Assembly: GCF_000155675.2 (NCBI RefSeq)
Contig: NC_020911.1
Location: forward strand, 3,462,501-3,526,500
DNA length: 64,000 nucleotides
Direction: 5' to 3'
Source of the DNA: Octadecabacter antarcticus 307
GTDB taxonomy: Bacteria > Pseudomonadota > Alphaproteobacteria > Rhodobacterales > Rhodobacteraceae
Part shown: positions 44,679 to 53,783 of the stretch, piece by piece
How the letters are laid out: the number at the start of each line of letters is the position of its first letter
Position numbering within the stretch: the stretch's first letter is position 1
Notes under the pieces: model-generated
Databases searched by the model: none
Seen by the model: the letters and a program-made list of their open reading frames with translations, nothing else
Told to the model about the DNA's origin: nothing
Translations under genes and position numbers: made by a program

Positions 44679-45344
44679 ATGGTCAATCATGCCCACGTCA
44701 CTGCACAAAGCAATGCCCACGGCGGGCCACCTCATGGGCTGTTTATCTCATTTGAGGGGATCGACGGATCCGGAAAATCCACCCAAACTAAATTGCTCAA
44801 AGACCGCTTTCCAGATGCTGTTCTGACCCGTGAACCGGGCGGCAGCGCAGGTGCTGAGGAAATCCGCGCGCTGCTGCTGACGGGCGATCCGGACCGATGG
44901 TCGGCAGAAACCGAAATTCTGTTGTTTACAGCCGCGCGTCGCGACCATCTGGAAAAGACGATCCTGCCGGCCTTGGCCGCTGGAAAAACCGTCATCTGTG
45001 ATCGTTTTGCTGACAGTACCCGCGTCTATCAGGGTGCAACGCGCGGGGCGTTGCGCGGCGCGGTCGACACTTTGCACGACGTCATGATTGGCCGTGAACC
45101 GGACCTGACGTTCATTATTGATATGGACCCAGGCATTGCATTGTCGCGCGGCTTGGCGCGCGGGTCGGGCGAAGACCGGTTCGAGGACATGGGGCTGGCA
45201 TTTCAGGAAACCCTGCGCCACGGCTTCCTCGCTCTCGCAAAAGCCAATCCAGACCGCTGCGTGTTGATCGACGGCAACCGTGATCCCGTTGCAGTGGCGG
45301 CTGAAATCGCCGTGCATGTTACCGACCGCGTGTCTGCGATCTGA
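44679..45344 (+). CDS. tmk: Thymidylate kinase
   Basis: 221 residues; phosphorylates dTMP to dTDP. The P-loop FEGIDGSGKSTQTK is near 25-38, the DRF/DRY-type motif CDRFADSTRVYQG near 106, and the lid ARGSGEDRFE near 158. The ATG at 44679 is preferred over an in-frame GTG two codons upstream. It is followed directly by holB (TGATG overlap), a conserved pairing. Confidence 0.93.
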   Translation: MVNHAHVTAQSNAHGGPPHGLFISFEGIDGSGKSTQTKLLKDRFPDAVLTREPGGSAGAEEIRALLLTGDPDRWSAETEILLFTAARRDHLEKTILPALAAGKTVICDRFADSTRVYQGATRGALRGAVDTLHDVMIGREPDLTFIIDMDPGIALSRGLARGSGEDRFEDMGLAFQETLRHGFLALAKANPDRCVLIDGNRDPVAVAAEIAVHVTDRVSAI

Positions 45345-46498
45345 TGGCCATCGCGCCGCAAGACCGCCCGCGCCCTGACCAAATCGAAGGCGCGCCCCAT
45401 CCGTCCCAAACAGCGATCCTGTTCGGCCAATCCCGCGCGGAAACTGATTTCCTAGACGCGTTTACCTCAGACCGCCTGCATTCCGGCTGGCTGATCACCG
45501 GTCCGCAGGGCGTCGGCAAAGCGACGCTTGCATGGCGCATGGCCGCGTTTTTGTTGTCCCAGCCCTTGGTGGCAGGCGATGACATGTTTAGTGCCCCGCC
45601 CCCGCCCACAAGTCTTGATGTGGATGATGATAATGGCGATCTGCGGCTGCTGCACGCCGGTGCACATCCACGATTATTCGTGGTTCGGCGCACAATGAAT
45701 GTCACGGAAACTGGCTTGCAAGACCAAATCACCATGGCAGCGTTGCGCGGTCACAAAAGTGGCCCCAACAAGCTGATGGACTTCCTGCATCAAAGTGCCG
45801 CGGACGGTGGTCGCCGCGTGGTCATTATTGATTGCGCAGATGAAATGAACCCGTCGGTTGCCAACTCCATTCTCAAGGTTCTTGAAGAGCCACCAAAGAA
45901 TACATTCTTTCTGCTGGTGTCGCATCAACCGTCTCGGCTGTTGCCAACGATCAGGTCGCGCTGCCGGATACTGCGTTGTGGATTGTTGGGCACAGATGAT
46001 GTGACGGCAGCCCTTGCGCAGGCTGATATTATGGTTGATCGCGGCGATGCGTTGACTGCGCTTTCGGGTGGCTCTGTGGGTGAGGCGATCCGACTGACAA
46101 ACCTCGACGGGCTTTCGCTGTATTCAGAATTAATTATCCTGTTCAATGGCTTGCCTAATTTTGATCGCCCTCGTGCCCTTAAACTTGCGGACAGTTGCAT
46201 CGGCAAGGCGGGTGCGACGCGCTTTGCGCTCACCCTTGATCTGATCGACAAGTTTCTCGCACGTGCTGCCCGCGCTGGATTGGAAGGCCCACCGGCAATG
46301 CAGGCCGCAACAGGTGAGGCATTGTTGCTTGCCAAACTCTCTCCCCATGACGCCGCAGCGCGCGCTTGGGCTGCTTTGGCGCAAGAGGTCACTGATCGCA
46401 CGCGTCATGGCAAAGCAGTCAATCTTGACCCTGCCGCCCTCATCCTTGATACGCTGTTTAAGATCGAAAAGGCTGCCGAAGGTGTGGCCCCTGTTTAA
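45344..46498 (+). CDS. holB: DNA polymerase III delta' subunit
   Basis: 384 residues, clamp-loader subunit of the AAA+ fold. A P-loop-like GPQGVGKATLAW lies near 51, VVIIDCADEMNPSVANSILKVLEEPPKNTFFLLVSHQPSRLLPTIRSRCR near 162-210 contains the DExx-like and SRC motifs, and the rest forms the collar domain. It is coupled to tmk by a one-base overlap and followed by tatD. Confidence 0.92.
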   Translation: MAIAPQDRPRPDQIEGAPHPSQTAILFGQSRAETDFLDAFTSDRLHSGWLITGPQGVGKATLAWRMAAFLLSQPLVAGDDMFSAPPPPTSLDVDDDNGDLRLLHAGAHPRLFVVRRTMNVTETGLQDQITMAALRGHKSGPNKLMDFLHQSAADGGRRVVIIDCADEMNPSVANSILKVLEEPPKNTFFLLVSHQPSRLLPTIRSRCRILRCGLLGTDDVTAALAQADIMVDRGDALTALSGGSVGEAIRLTNLDGLSLYSELIILFNGLPNFDRPRALKLADSCIGKAGATRFALTLDLIDKFLARAARAGLEGPPAMQAATGEALLLAKLSPHDAAARAWAALAQEVTDRTRHGKAVNLDPAALILDTLFKIEKAAEGVAPV

Positions 46499-46507
46499 AG
46501 GTCGAAA

Positions 46508-47332
46508 ATGTCCCCGTCTGATAACGCCCCCGCCCAAATCGTGCCGCAAATCGTCGACAGTCATTGCCACCTCGATTTTGCTGACTTCGATGCAGAACGC
46601 GCCGACGTGATTGGCCGCGCCGTTGATGCAGGTGTGTCGCGGATGGTCACGATCTGCACACGGCTGCGCCTTGAACCCCAGGTCCGCGCCATCGCACAAG
46701 ACTTCGCACCAGTTTTCTACGCAGCCGGCACCCACCCGATGAGCGCGGCTGACGAACCGATGGCAACCGTGAACGAATTGATCGCACTGACAGCGCATCC
46801 AAAAATGGTCGGCATCGGCGAAAGCGGGTTGGATTATCACTACACAGCCGAAACAGCCGACGTGCAAAAACAATCCCTGCGCGTACACATTCAAGCGGCA
46901 CAAGAAACCGGCCTGCCGCTGATCATCCACAACCGTGCGTCCGATGTTGATATGATCGACATCTTGGGCGCCACCTACAAACAAAAACCATTCACCTGCG
47001 TCATGCACTGCTTTTCGAGCAGCGCGGAACTGGCACGTGTGGCGATTGACCTTGGCTTTTATTTGTCGATGTCGGGCATCGCCGCGTTCCCAAAATCGCA
47101 AGAACTCCGCGATATTTTCGCCAGCGCACCCGTTGACCGCATTCTGGTCGAAACCGACAGCCCTTACCTTGCGCCACCGCCCCATCGCGGGCGTCGCAAT
47201 GAACCAGCATACACAGCGCACACCGCCAAAGTCGGCGCCGAAGTTTTCGGGTTAAGCTACGAAGACTTCGCCGCCCAAACATCGGCCAATTTCGACCGCC
47301 TATTCGCCAAAGCAGCGGGGTGGAAACCATGA
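46508..47332 (+). CDS. tatD: TatD-family metal-dependent hydrolase
   Basis: 274 residues, amidohydrolase fold. Metal ligands are visible in DSHCHLDF (near 17), GESGLDYHY (Glu near 107), IIHNRASD (near 140), MHCFSSS (near 166) and ETDSPYLAP (near 217). DNase activity is known for the family. The stop overlaps the next start by four bases. Confidence 0.93.
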   Translation: MSPSDNAPAQIVPQIVDSHCHLDFADFDAERADVIGRAVDAGVSRMVTICTRLRLEPQVRAIAQDFAPVFYAAGTHPMSAADEPMATVNELIALTAHPKMVGIGESGLDYHYTAETADVQKQSLRVHIQAAQETGLPLIIHNRASDVDMIDILGATYKQKPFTCVMHCFSSSAELARVAIDLGFYLSMSGIAAFPKSQELRDIFASAPVDRILVETDSPYLAPPPHRGRRNEPAYTAHTAKVGAEVFGLSYEDFAAQTSANFDRLFAKAAGWKP

Positions 47333-48123
47333 CCATAGCCCTGCGCATCCTTGGCTGTGGATCATCGGGCGGCGTGCCGCGATTGGGCGGTCATTGGGGG
47401 GCCTGCGATCCGGCCAACCCCAAGAACAACCGCAAACGCTGCTCACTTTTGGTGACGCGAACAACGCCGTCCGGCGTGACCCGTGTTTTGATCGACACCT
47501 CCCCCGATCTACGCCAGCAATTGCTGGACGCGAATGTCGGCGAACTTGACGCGGTGATCTACACCCACGCCCACGCCGACCACGTGCACGGCCTCGATGA
47601 TATTCGAATGATCGTCTACAACATGCGCCAACGGTTGCAGGTCTGGGCCGACGGCGACACAGGAAATCAACTGTTGGCACGCTTTGGCTATGCCTTTGTG
47701 CAGCCCAAAGGGTCAAATTACCCACCGATATGTGACCTCAACACGATTGACGGCGACGTGACGATTGACGGCGCGGGTGGCCCGATCACCTTCACCCCGT
47801 TTGAGGTCGAACATGGCAGCATCGACGCCTTGGGCTTTCGCATCAACAACGCCGCCTACCTGCCCGACGTGTCCGACATTCCCCATGATGTCTGGCCGCT
47901 GTTGGAAAACCTTGACCTGTGGATCGTCGATGCCCTGCGCCGTGATCCACACCCGACCCACGCACATCTGGCCAAGACGCTGGAATGGATCGACCTCGTT
48001 CAACCCAAACAGGCAGTTCTGACCAACATGCACATCGATCTGGACTACGCGACATTGGAGGCTGAAACGGCCGAAAATATCCAGCCAGCTTACGATGGCA
48101 TGACCCTGACAATCGCCGACTAG
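47329..48123 (+). CDS. MBL-fold metallo-hydrolase (PhnP-like)
   Basis: 264 residues. The metallo-beta-lactamase signature THAHADHVHGLDD (near 82-94) provides the HxHxDH zinc site; further His residues occur in FEVEHGSIDALGFR and ALRRDPHPTHAHL. An N-terminal CGSSGGVPRLGGHWGACDPANPKNNRKRCSLLV segment matches the PhnP/RNase Z-like subgroup. Probably a phosphodiesterase; the conserved tatD neighbourhood suggests a nucleotide substrate (inference). Confidence 0.9.
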   Translation: MTIALRILGCGSSGGVPRLGGHWGACDPANPKNNRKRCSLLVTRTTPSGVTRVLIDTSPDLRQQLLDANVGELDAVIYTHAHADHVHGLDDIRMIVYNMRQRLQVWADGDTGNQLLARFGYAFVQPKGSNYPPICDLNTIDGDVTIDGAGGPITFTPFEVEHGSIDALGFRINNAAYLPDVSDIPHDVWPLLENLDLWIVDALRRDPHPTHAHLAKTLEWIDLVQPKQAVLTNMHIDLDYATLEAETAENIQPAYDGMTLTIAD

Positions 48124-48127
48124 CGCC

Positions 48128-49057
48128 ATGTCAGATATCTTCACCATCGTCCTGCCAGTTTTCATCGTAATGGGGTTTGGCTACATCGCTGTATGGCGCG
48201 GATTATTTGCCGACAGCGCAGTCGACGGCTTGATGAAGTTCGCGCAAAATTTTGCTATTCCCTGTCTGCTGTTTCGCGCAATTTCGACGCTTGATCTGCA
48301 ACAAAACTTCGACCTGCCACTTCTATTAAGTTTTTACAGCGGCGTCGTCGGGGCCTTTGCAGTCGGGCTGTTGGGGGCGCGTTTTCTGTTTAGACGCCCG
48401 TGGGAAGACTGCGTTGCAATCTCATTTTGCTGTTTGTTTTCAAATACTTTATTGCTGGGTTTGCCAATCACTGAACGCGCATATGGTGCGGATGCATTGC
48501 TTGGAAATTATACGATCATCGCGTTTCACGCACCTTTTGGCTACGCGCTCGGCATCACCGCAATGGAACTCGTGCGCGCCCAAGGAACACCGCTGCGCCA
48601 TATTCCCGTGAAAGTCGGCAAGGCGATGTTTTCAAACGCATTGGTGCTGGGAATTGCGCTAGGGTTTGTCGTCAACCTGGGGAACATCCCGCTGCCCGTG
48701 GTCTTTACCGATGCGGTAGACCTAATGGTGCGCGCGGCACTGCCCGCAGCCTTGTTTGGTTTGGGCGGCGTGCTGTATCGCTATCGCCCCGAAGGTGACA
48801 TGCGCACTATTTTGTTTGTCTGCGCGGTCTCGCTTGGTCTACATCCGGCGATTGTCTGGACGCTCGGCAGTGCAAATGATCTTTCGACAGATGCCTTCCG
48901 GTCTGCGGTCCTGACGGCATCCGTCGCACCGGGCATCAACGCCTATGTGTTTGCAAACATGTACGGCGTGGCCAAACGGGTGGCGGCATCGGCGGTGTTG
49001 GTTGGCACAGGGTTATCGATTGTGACAACCGCGCTCTGGCTTGGGGTTCTGCCATAG
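48128..49057 (+). CDS. AEC-family transporter (auxin efflux carrier superfamily)
   Basis: 309 residues with about ten membrane helices. Features of the AEC family are the N-terminal IVLPVFIVMGFGYIAVW, KFAQNFAIPCLLFRAIS and LPITERAYGADALLG, and the C-terminal SVAPGINAYVFANMYGVAKRVAASAVLVGTGLSI. It exports or exchanges small organic acids or amino acids. It is four bases downstream of the MBL gene, hence probably the same transcript. Confidence 0.9.
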   Translation: MSDIFTIVLPVFIVMGFGYIAVWRGLFADSAVDGLMKFAQNFAIPCLLFRAISTLDLQQNFDLPLLLSFYSGVVGAFAVGLLGARFLFRRPWEDCVAISFCCLFSNTLLLGLPITERAYGADALLGNYTIIAFHAPFGYALGITAMELVRAQGTPLRHIPVKVGKAMFSNALVLGIALGFVVNLGNIPLPVVFTDAVDLMVRAALPAALFGLGGVLYRYRPEGDMRTILFVCAVSLGLHPAIVWTLGSANDLSTDAFRSAVLTASVAPGINAYVFANMYGVAKRVAASAVLVGTGLSIVTTALWLGVLP

Positions 49058-49122
49058 ACGCTTCGTCACGTTGCCCGAAATGCTGCGCTCACTGTCTGAA
49101 CCCAGCATCCTGACATGGGGTA

Positions 49123-49452
49123 TCACCCTGCAAGCAGCGCACCCTGAACAGCCTCATCCCATCCTAGGTATAACGCGTCACCATCGCGGATCACCGGACG
49201 GGCCATCACCTTCGGCTTGGCCGCAATCTGCGCTTCGGCTTCGGAATTTTTCAGCCAGTCGTTAAGCGCGCGATAGTCGTTTGAACTGCGATCCACCAAG
49301 CGATCCCCAAACTCCACGATCAACTCTGCCAGTTCAGCCTCGTCCAGCGGATCGGCACGGATATCGCGAAAATCGACAACTTTGCCCGCAGATTCGAGGT
49401 CTTTGCGGGCGCGCTGGCAAACTGCGCAGGTGCTTAATCCATAGATAATCAT
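49123..49452 (-). CDS. ArsC/Spx-like thioredoxin-fold protein
   Basis: 109 residues from the ATG at 49452. The N-terminal MIIYGLSTCAVCQRARKDLES provides a CxxC at the position of the ArsC active site, followed by the family's FRDIRADPLDEAELAELI and KPKVMARPVIRDGDALYLGWDEA. Small ArsC-like proteins include arsenate reductases and uncharacterised YffB-type proteins. With no ars genes nearby, the latter is more likely. Confidence 0.85.
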   Translation of the reverse strand: MIIYGLSTCAVCQRARKDLESAGKVVDFRDIRADPLDEAELAELIVEFGDRLVDRSSNDYRALNDWLKNSEAEAQIAAKPKVMARPVIRDGDALYLGWDEAVQGALLAG

Positions 49453-49571
49453 GTCAAAATTCCCAATCCGATGATCCCGCACCTTTATGCATCAGCGCCC
49501 CCAACGCAACAGCCCCAAAGCAGCTGGCTAATCCAATTTAAAACCCAGACTGCGAATTTGATCGGTTCGAC

Positions 49572-49859
49572 CTAGAATGCATCAATTTCAGGAACGCTCC
49601 CGAAGCGGGCTAGAAACGTTGGCATCCCAACCTCGCCGGATTCTTGATCTTCGATCACCATATAGGCGTCAGCACCGATACACGCGTCCGACTTGGATTC
49701 GCGTTCCGCGCGTTCTTGTGCGGGCGACGCTGACGTATACTGGAATTGTTTGCCGATCTGCATACTGGCCTGCCCGGCGCCTTTACCCGCCTTTGCAACG
49801 TATGTCTGGCAGATATAATGCATTTTCGGCGCGGTTTCACTGGAATCAGTCATATTCAT
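49572..49859 (-). CDS. Small hypothetical protein
   Basis: 95 residues. YICQTYVAKAGKGAGQASMQIGKQFQYTSASPAQERAERE...ADAYMVIEDQESGEVGMPTFLARFGSVPE has a coherent amphipathic character and looks like a conserved Rhodobacterales protein, but I recognise no domain. ATG codons at residues 1 and 3 are both possible starts. Confidence 0.6.
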   Translation of the reverse strand: MNMTDSSETAPKMHYICQTYVAKAGKGAGQASMQIGKQFQYTSASPAQERAERESKSDACIGADAYMVIEDQESGEVGMPTFLARFGSVPEIDAF

Positions 49860-49976
49860 CCCTCACTCTACAATTTAGAACAAAATAGGAACATTTATCA
49901 AACTTGGCAAGCCACTTTGGAGCGGCCGCAGTCCTAGGGCCAGAGTCTTAGGACCAGATGGTCACAATCTGCTTGG

Positions 49977-50660
49977 CTACAGATATGTCGGGTAGTCACT
50001 CACCAGCAGGTGGCTTGGTTTGGTGTCTTCTTCAATTGTCGAAAACCGCCCGATGTCCTCGCGAAAAATATTGTCGGTCTCGTCGTCGTTGACAGTGGAA
50101 ACTTCCCCGATCAAAACATCACCGCCGTCCCCCCAAAAGGCGTGCCAATCACCCGGCATCAACGTCACGCTTTGACCCGGCTCAAGCATCAGTTTCGACC
50201 CTGGATCAAAAGGCGTCGCAATGCCATCACACATGACAGATCCACCACGGTCCTGCGCGAAATTTCCACTCTCATCAGAACCGTAGAGTTCGACCACCAG
50301 CGTCGCCCCGCCGCGATTGATGATGTCTTCTGCCTTGACAACATGGGTGTGCATCGGCGACAGTTGGTCCTGCTTGGAAATCAACAGCTTTTCCGCATAA
50401 CACATGCCGCCGCCGCGTTGCAGATCGGCCAATCGACCATTGCGCAAGGTAAACAGAAATAACCCCATTTCGTCGTAACGACCCATACCATAGTCCGTGA
50501 TGTCCCATCCGCAGCGCGCATCAATCAGGGCCTTGGCTTTGGCGGTATTGGCGACAAATTGATCGGCGGTCCAATAGGCAAAGGGCGGCAATCGAAACCC
50601 GAATGACTGAATCATGTCATCAGATTGCGCAATGATGTCGTTAATACGTGAGCGTTTCAT
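49977..50660 (-). CDS. D-lyxose/D-mannose isomerase-like cupin protein
   Basis: 227 residues of the D-lyxose ketol-isomerase (DUF1498) family, a cupin that interconverts aldoses and ketoses with Mn. Metal ligands are in SPMHTHVVKAEDI (two His and a Glu, about 101-113) and MPGDWHAFWGD (near 170). Complete, with a plausible RBS (AAAGGGAA) upstream. On its right an IS3 element separates it from a broken plus-strand operon, so its former partners are lost. Confidence 0.85.
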   Translation of the reverse strand: MKRSRINDIIAQSDDMIQSFGFRLPPFAYWTADQFVANTAKAKALIDARCGWDITDYGMGRYDEMGLFLFTLRNGRLADLQRGGGMCYAEKLLISKQDQLSPMHTHVVKAEDIINRGGATLVVELYGSDESGNFAQDRGGSVMCDGIATPFDPGSKLMLEPGQSVTLMPGDWHAFWGDGGDVLIGEVSTVNDDETDNIFREDIGRFSTIEEDTKPSHLLVSDYPTYL

Positions 50661-50907
50661 GTGCTAAATTCCCTTTGCCGTAAGATTAATGTCTACTCGA
50701 CATCGCACGCAGGCAAAATAAAAAAAATCTTAGTGCTGTGAAATTACACGTTAGGCATAAAGTCAGATGGTGCGGTCGAGTGGCCTCTTTATAATTTTAT
50801 TGTTCAGCTAGTTAGGCCACATTGTGCGGAAAATATGTGTGATTAGTGAAGTGGCCCTGCTTTTCAGGACAGGTATGTGGCTTGGCTAAGATGCATCTGA
50901 TTTATGT

Positions 50908-51798
50908 TCATGCCGCTTTTCGTATCTCCGCATGGCCAAAGTATGCGATGTCCGGTGTTCGCTTATCAAGGGCCGTGTGAGGGCGTTCTGAGTTGTAGAA
51001 CCCAATCCATGTATCGATGATCCGTTTTGCTTGGAACCCATCGGTGATTTCATGCAAGTAAACGGCCTCCTGCTTCAGGGATCGCCACAGACGTTCGATG
51101 AAGATATTGTCGAGATAGCGGCCGCGTCCGTCCATTGATATTTTGATGTTGGCTTCGGTCAAAGTTGTGATCCAACCCGCGCCAGTGTATTGGCTGCCCT
51201 GGACGTGTTCATGATCTCTGGCTTGCCGTATCGGGCGATAGCCTCCTCCAGCGCCTCAACACAGAAGCTAGCATCCAGCGTATTTGAGAGCCGCCAAGTC
51301 AGCACTTTTCGCGTTGCCCAGTCCATGATCGCCACCAGATACAAAAAACCATTCTTGACGGGTATGTAGGTGATGTCGCTGCACCAGACCTGATTGGGTC
51401 GGGTGATTGCCAACTTTCTCAGCAGGTATGGATAAATGCGGTGCTGTGGGTGCTTCTTGCTGGTGTTCGGCCCCTTGTAGATGGCCTACAACCCCCTCTC
51501 AGCGATGCTTTGCATCGCCTGCCGGGCAAGGCATGATGTTCATCAGGCGACGAACACGATGCCGACCCGCAGAGAACCCTGACTGGGGCAAATAGGCTGC
51601 TATCTGTCGGCTGCCAAAGAATGGATATTTCGTAAATATCCGATCAATCTCATGCATCAGCTTAAGCGTCTCAGCATTCACCCCAACTGGTGTGTAATAG
51701 ATCGACGAACGGCTGATCTTGAGCAGCTTACACTGGCGCGTCAGGCTCAGTTTTGTGTTCTCTTTGCGGACCATCTCGCGGCGTTTTGATGGGCTCAC
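50908..51798 (-). pseudogene. IS3-family orfB transposase, broken
   Basis: Three frame pieces together make an rve-type transposase: the N-terminal HTH_21 region (LMHEIDRIFTKYPFFGSRQIAAYL), the core VWCSDITYIPVKNGFLYLVAIMDWATRKV with the first Asp, and the end DGRGRYLDNIFIERLWRSLKQEAVYL with the final Glu. The break at 51492-51529 is a small hairpin element plus a CAG-to-TAG change. The break near 51160-51210 is a short deletion in the NTDQGSQYT segment. Confidence 0.88.
51492..51529 (-). repeat. Small double-hairpin element, copy c
   Basis: On the minus strand: TTGCCCGGCAG, the stem GCGATGC-AAA-GCATCGC, then TGAGAGGGGG. Opposite orientation, relative to the host gene, to copies a and b. It interrupts IS3 orfB right after codons for LMNIM and shifts the frame. 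Confidence 0.8.
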
Positions 51799-52103
51799 CC
51801 CGGTGAATTCGCTTTAGCGAAATAACCTGTCTTCAGCCCTTGTGACAAAAAAACGTTCTCCACCGCTAACTGACCAATCTTGGCGTGCAGCTCTTTAATC
51901 TCACCGGCCTTGTTCTGAGCCTTTTTGACCTTGTCGGTAAAAACCCCGGCCATGCCTTCGATCGCCTGTCGTTTCCATGTGCTCACCTGCGTTGGGTGGA
52001 GCTGCCGCTTGGCCGCAATCTCCTGAACCGTCTTGTCACCGCGCAGCGCCTCAAGCGCCACAGTAGCTTTAAAGTTGTCTGAAAAGTTCCGTCGCTTTGT
52101 CAT
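51795..52103 (-). CDS. IS3-family orfA
   Basis: 102 residues from MTKRRNFSDN. Helix-turn-helix KTVQEIAAKRQLHPTQVSTWKRQAIEG (about 22-48) and a C-terminal leucine-zipper-like coil (IKELHAKIGQLAVENVFLSQGL), as in IS2/IS3-type OrfA proteins. It appears intact and overlaps orfB by four bases, the usual place for a programmed frameshift. Confidence 0.88.
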   Translation of the reverse strand: MTKRRNFSDNFKATVALEALRGDKTVQEIAAKRQLHPTQVSTWKRQAIEGMAGVFTDKVKKAQNKAGEIKELHAKIGQLAVENVFLSQGLKTGYFAKANSPG

Positions 52104-52169
52104 CCTCGTATCCATTCGTTCGTGTTGGATACATCTTAGCACGCTGTCCAGTTTTGCCGGACCACTTCA

Positions 52170-52307
52170 ATCGAATTTGGTGAACATCGTAGAACGCTTT
52201 TAGCCAGATTGAGAGCTGCTGGCGTCAAACCGTTTGCTCCACAAGGTGTGGATTTTGGCGCGCTTTACCTTCGCGACGACGTTGAGGTCGCCTTCCGCAA
52301 GGTTTGA
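52170..52307 (+). pseudogene. 3' end of a gene truncated by IS3
   Basis: Immediately right of the IS3 end an open frame encodes IEFGEHRRTLLARLRAAGVK then PFAPQGVDFGALYLRDDVEV and AFRKV before TGA. Composition and codon use are those of a genuine core gene. The rest of the gene is not found left of the IS, so it was deleted. The family is not recognised. Confidence 0.65.
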
Positions 52308-52330
52308 GATCAGGCACATTGAGAGGGATT

Positions 52331-52378
52331 ATGACCGTTGCATCCTCTCGGGGCTACGTACTGTCATTTGTAATATTG
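52331..52378 (+). pseudogene. 5' end of a gene cut off by IS110
   Basis: ATG preceded by GAGAGGG, 23 bases after the stop of the previous fragment. It encodes MTVASSRGYVLSFVILLIY, hydrophobic like a first membrane helix or signal sequence, before running into the IS110 region. The arrangement shows that two adjacent operon genes were destroyed by separate insertions. Confidence 0.5.
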
Positions 52379-52379
52379 C

Positions 52380-53355
52380 TTATTTATAAGGCTTGAGTAT
52401 CTGTCTTGATAAAGCCCCTTTTTTGACCCAATTTCGGTTTTCTTTGATGAGTATATTTGCAAGTTCTATGAGCTTGCGCATGAGCGTAGTAATCGCAACT
52501 TTTGGTGGTTTTCCTGCTTTCATCATGGCTTGGTATTTAGCCCTGAGGTCGGGGTTGAACCTCATGGCAACCAGTGCGGGCATGTAGAGGGCGTCCCTCA
52601 CAACTCTCCTGCCACCGTGAATGAATGATTTTCCTCGCCATTGTCCAGATTGACGCGTCATGGGTGCTACACCAGTCAAGCTGGCGACCTGCTTTCGATC
52701 CATAGTTCCTATTTCTGGCATCTCGATCACAATGGTGGATGCACAAACCGCGCCAACGCCAGGAATCGAGAGCAGGATCTTCATTGAGCGCGCGAGCGTG
52801 TCGTCGGATTGAATAAGGCGGCCGATCTCACTGTTTATTTCAGCAATTTGTTTGTCAACTTGAGTTAGCCGCGCTTTGCCTTGACGGCAGGTGATGGGCA
52901 GCGTCTGGGTTTTCAATCGCGTTATAATGCGCGTTCTATCTTTGACCAAACCAGAACGGAATGCGCGCAATTCCTTCAAATCATGCTGCAATTTTCTCGC
53001 TGGAACATCCGGCTCAAGCGCAAATGCCATTCCCATCACCGCCAACATTTTTTGCGTCAACAGCGTCAGTTTTGGCCCGCACACCTTGTGCTTGGGCAAA
53101 CCGGCGCGACTGCAAAGGATTCACCTTTACGAGTGGCAATACGGTTCCTAAAGCGCGTTCAAGCCCTTTGTGATAAGACCATGTTGCTTCGCAAACAACG
53201 CGTGTCACTACCGTCTCGGCGCAGAACCTGGCAAATTGCTTAAATCCTGCTGGGCAATTGCCAAACGACGCCATCTTCCCGTCGCTCAGCCGGGGAATGT
53301 CCAAAGTGGCTTTGGAAATGTCTACACCAATGGTATCATCCATCATCTTCATCAT
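52380..53355 (-). pseudogene. IS110-family transposase with frameshift
   Basis: Two overlapping frames, 53014-53355 (DDTIGVDISKATLDI, the DEDD nuclease start, to AKTDAVDAK) and 52380-53099 (MLAVMGMAFALEPD to the Transposase_20 segment LSIPGVGAVCASTIVIEMPEIGTMDRKQVASLTGVAP). They join at a run of six A (53048-53053) where one extra A shifts the frame. Otherwise complete, about 320 residues. Either a recent mutation or a read error. Confidence 0.88.
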
Positions 53356-53479
53356 ATCATACGTTTGTCCTAGAGGGCTACGTGCCGCTCTGTATCCGTT
53401 CAGGCCTTTGGCGAAGGTGGTGGCTGATCTTACTCCTTAACGGCCCTCAAAGACCAAGCATGCTACGATCCAACCACCA

Positions 53480-53513
53480 CCACAGATCAGCATTTTAAAA
53501 TGCTGATCTGTGG
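53480..53513. repeat. 34-bp perfect palindrome
   Basis: The arm CCACAGATCAGCATTTT (53480-53496) is followed without a loop by its exact complement to 53513. It lies between the IS110 gene and tRNA-Arg. Flanking it are near-repeats AAGCATGCTACG (53458) and AAGCATGCTATTG (53550). It may be the IS110 target type, a bidirectional terminator or a protein-binding site. Confidence 0.75.
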
Positions 53514-53613
53514 CTCTTGTTTCGCACAAAAGCTGGGACCTTCATAAGACAAGCATGCTATTGCTTTTTTTGCTCATGCTTTCCCTTTTTCTGACAGTCA
53601 CTTAAAAGTTGGA

Positions 53614-53690
<77 letters not shown>

Positions 53691-53783
53691 ACTTTGGTCG
53701 CTATAGCGTCCCTTGCGTGGACGCGCAACGTTGATGTGCGCCCCCACGCGCAACGCCGATGTGCGCCTGCTACGCACACGGGG

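Larger units (their letters stand above)
50847..52169 (-). mobile_element. IS3-family insertion sequence, decayed
   Basis: Inverted ends TGAAGTGGCCCTGCTTTTC (left) and TGAAGTGGTCCGGCAAAAC (right, complement), about 1.32 kb apart, surround orfA and a broken orfB. No clear target duplication is visible. orfB carries at least two lesions, so it is not autonomously mobile. Confidence 0.85.

Noticed and set aside
46130..47221. 363-codon minus-strand frame opposite holB/tatD
   Set aside because: Mirror frame of GC-rich genes whose plus-strand products carry clear HolB and TatD motifs.
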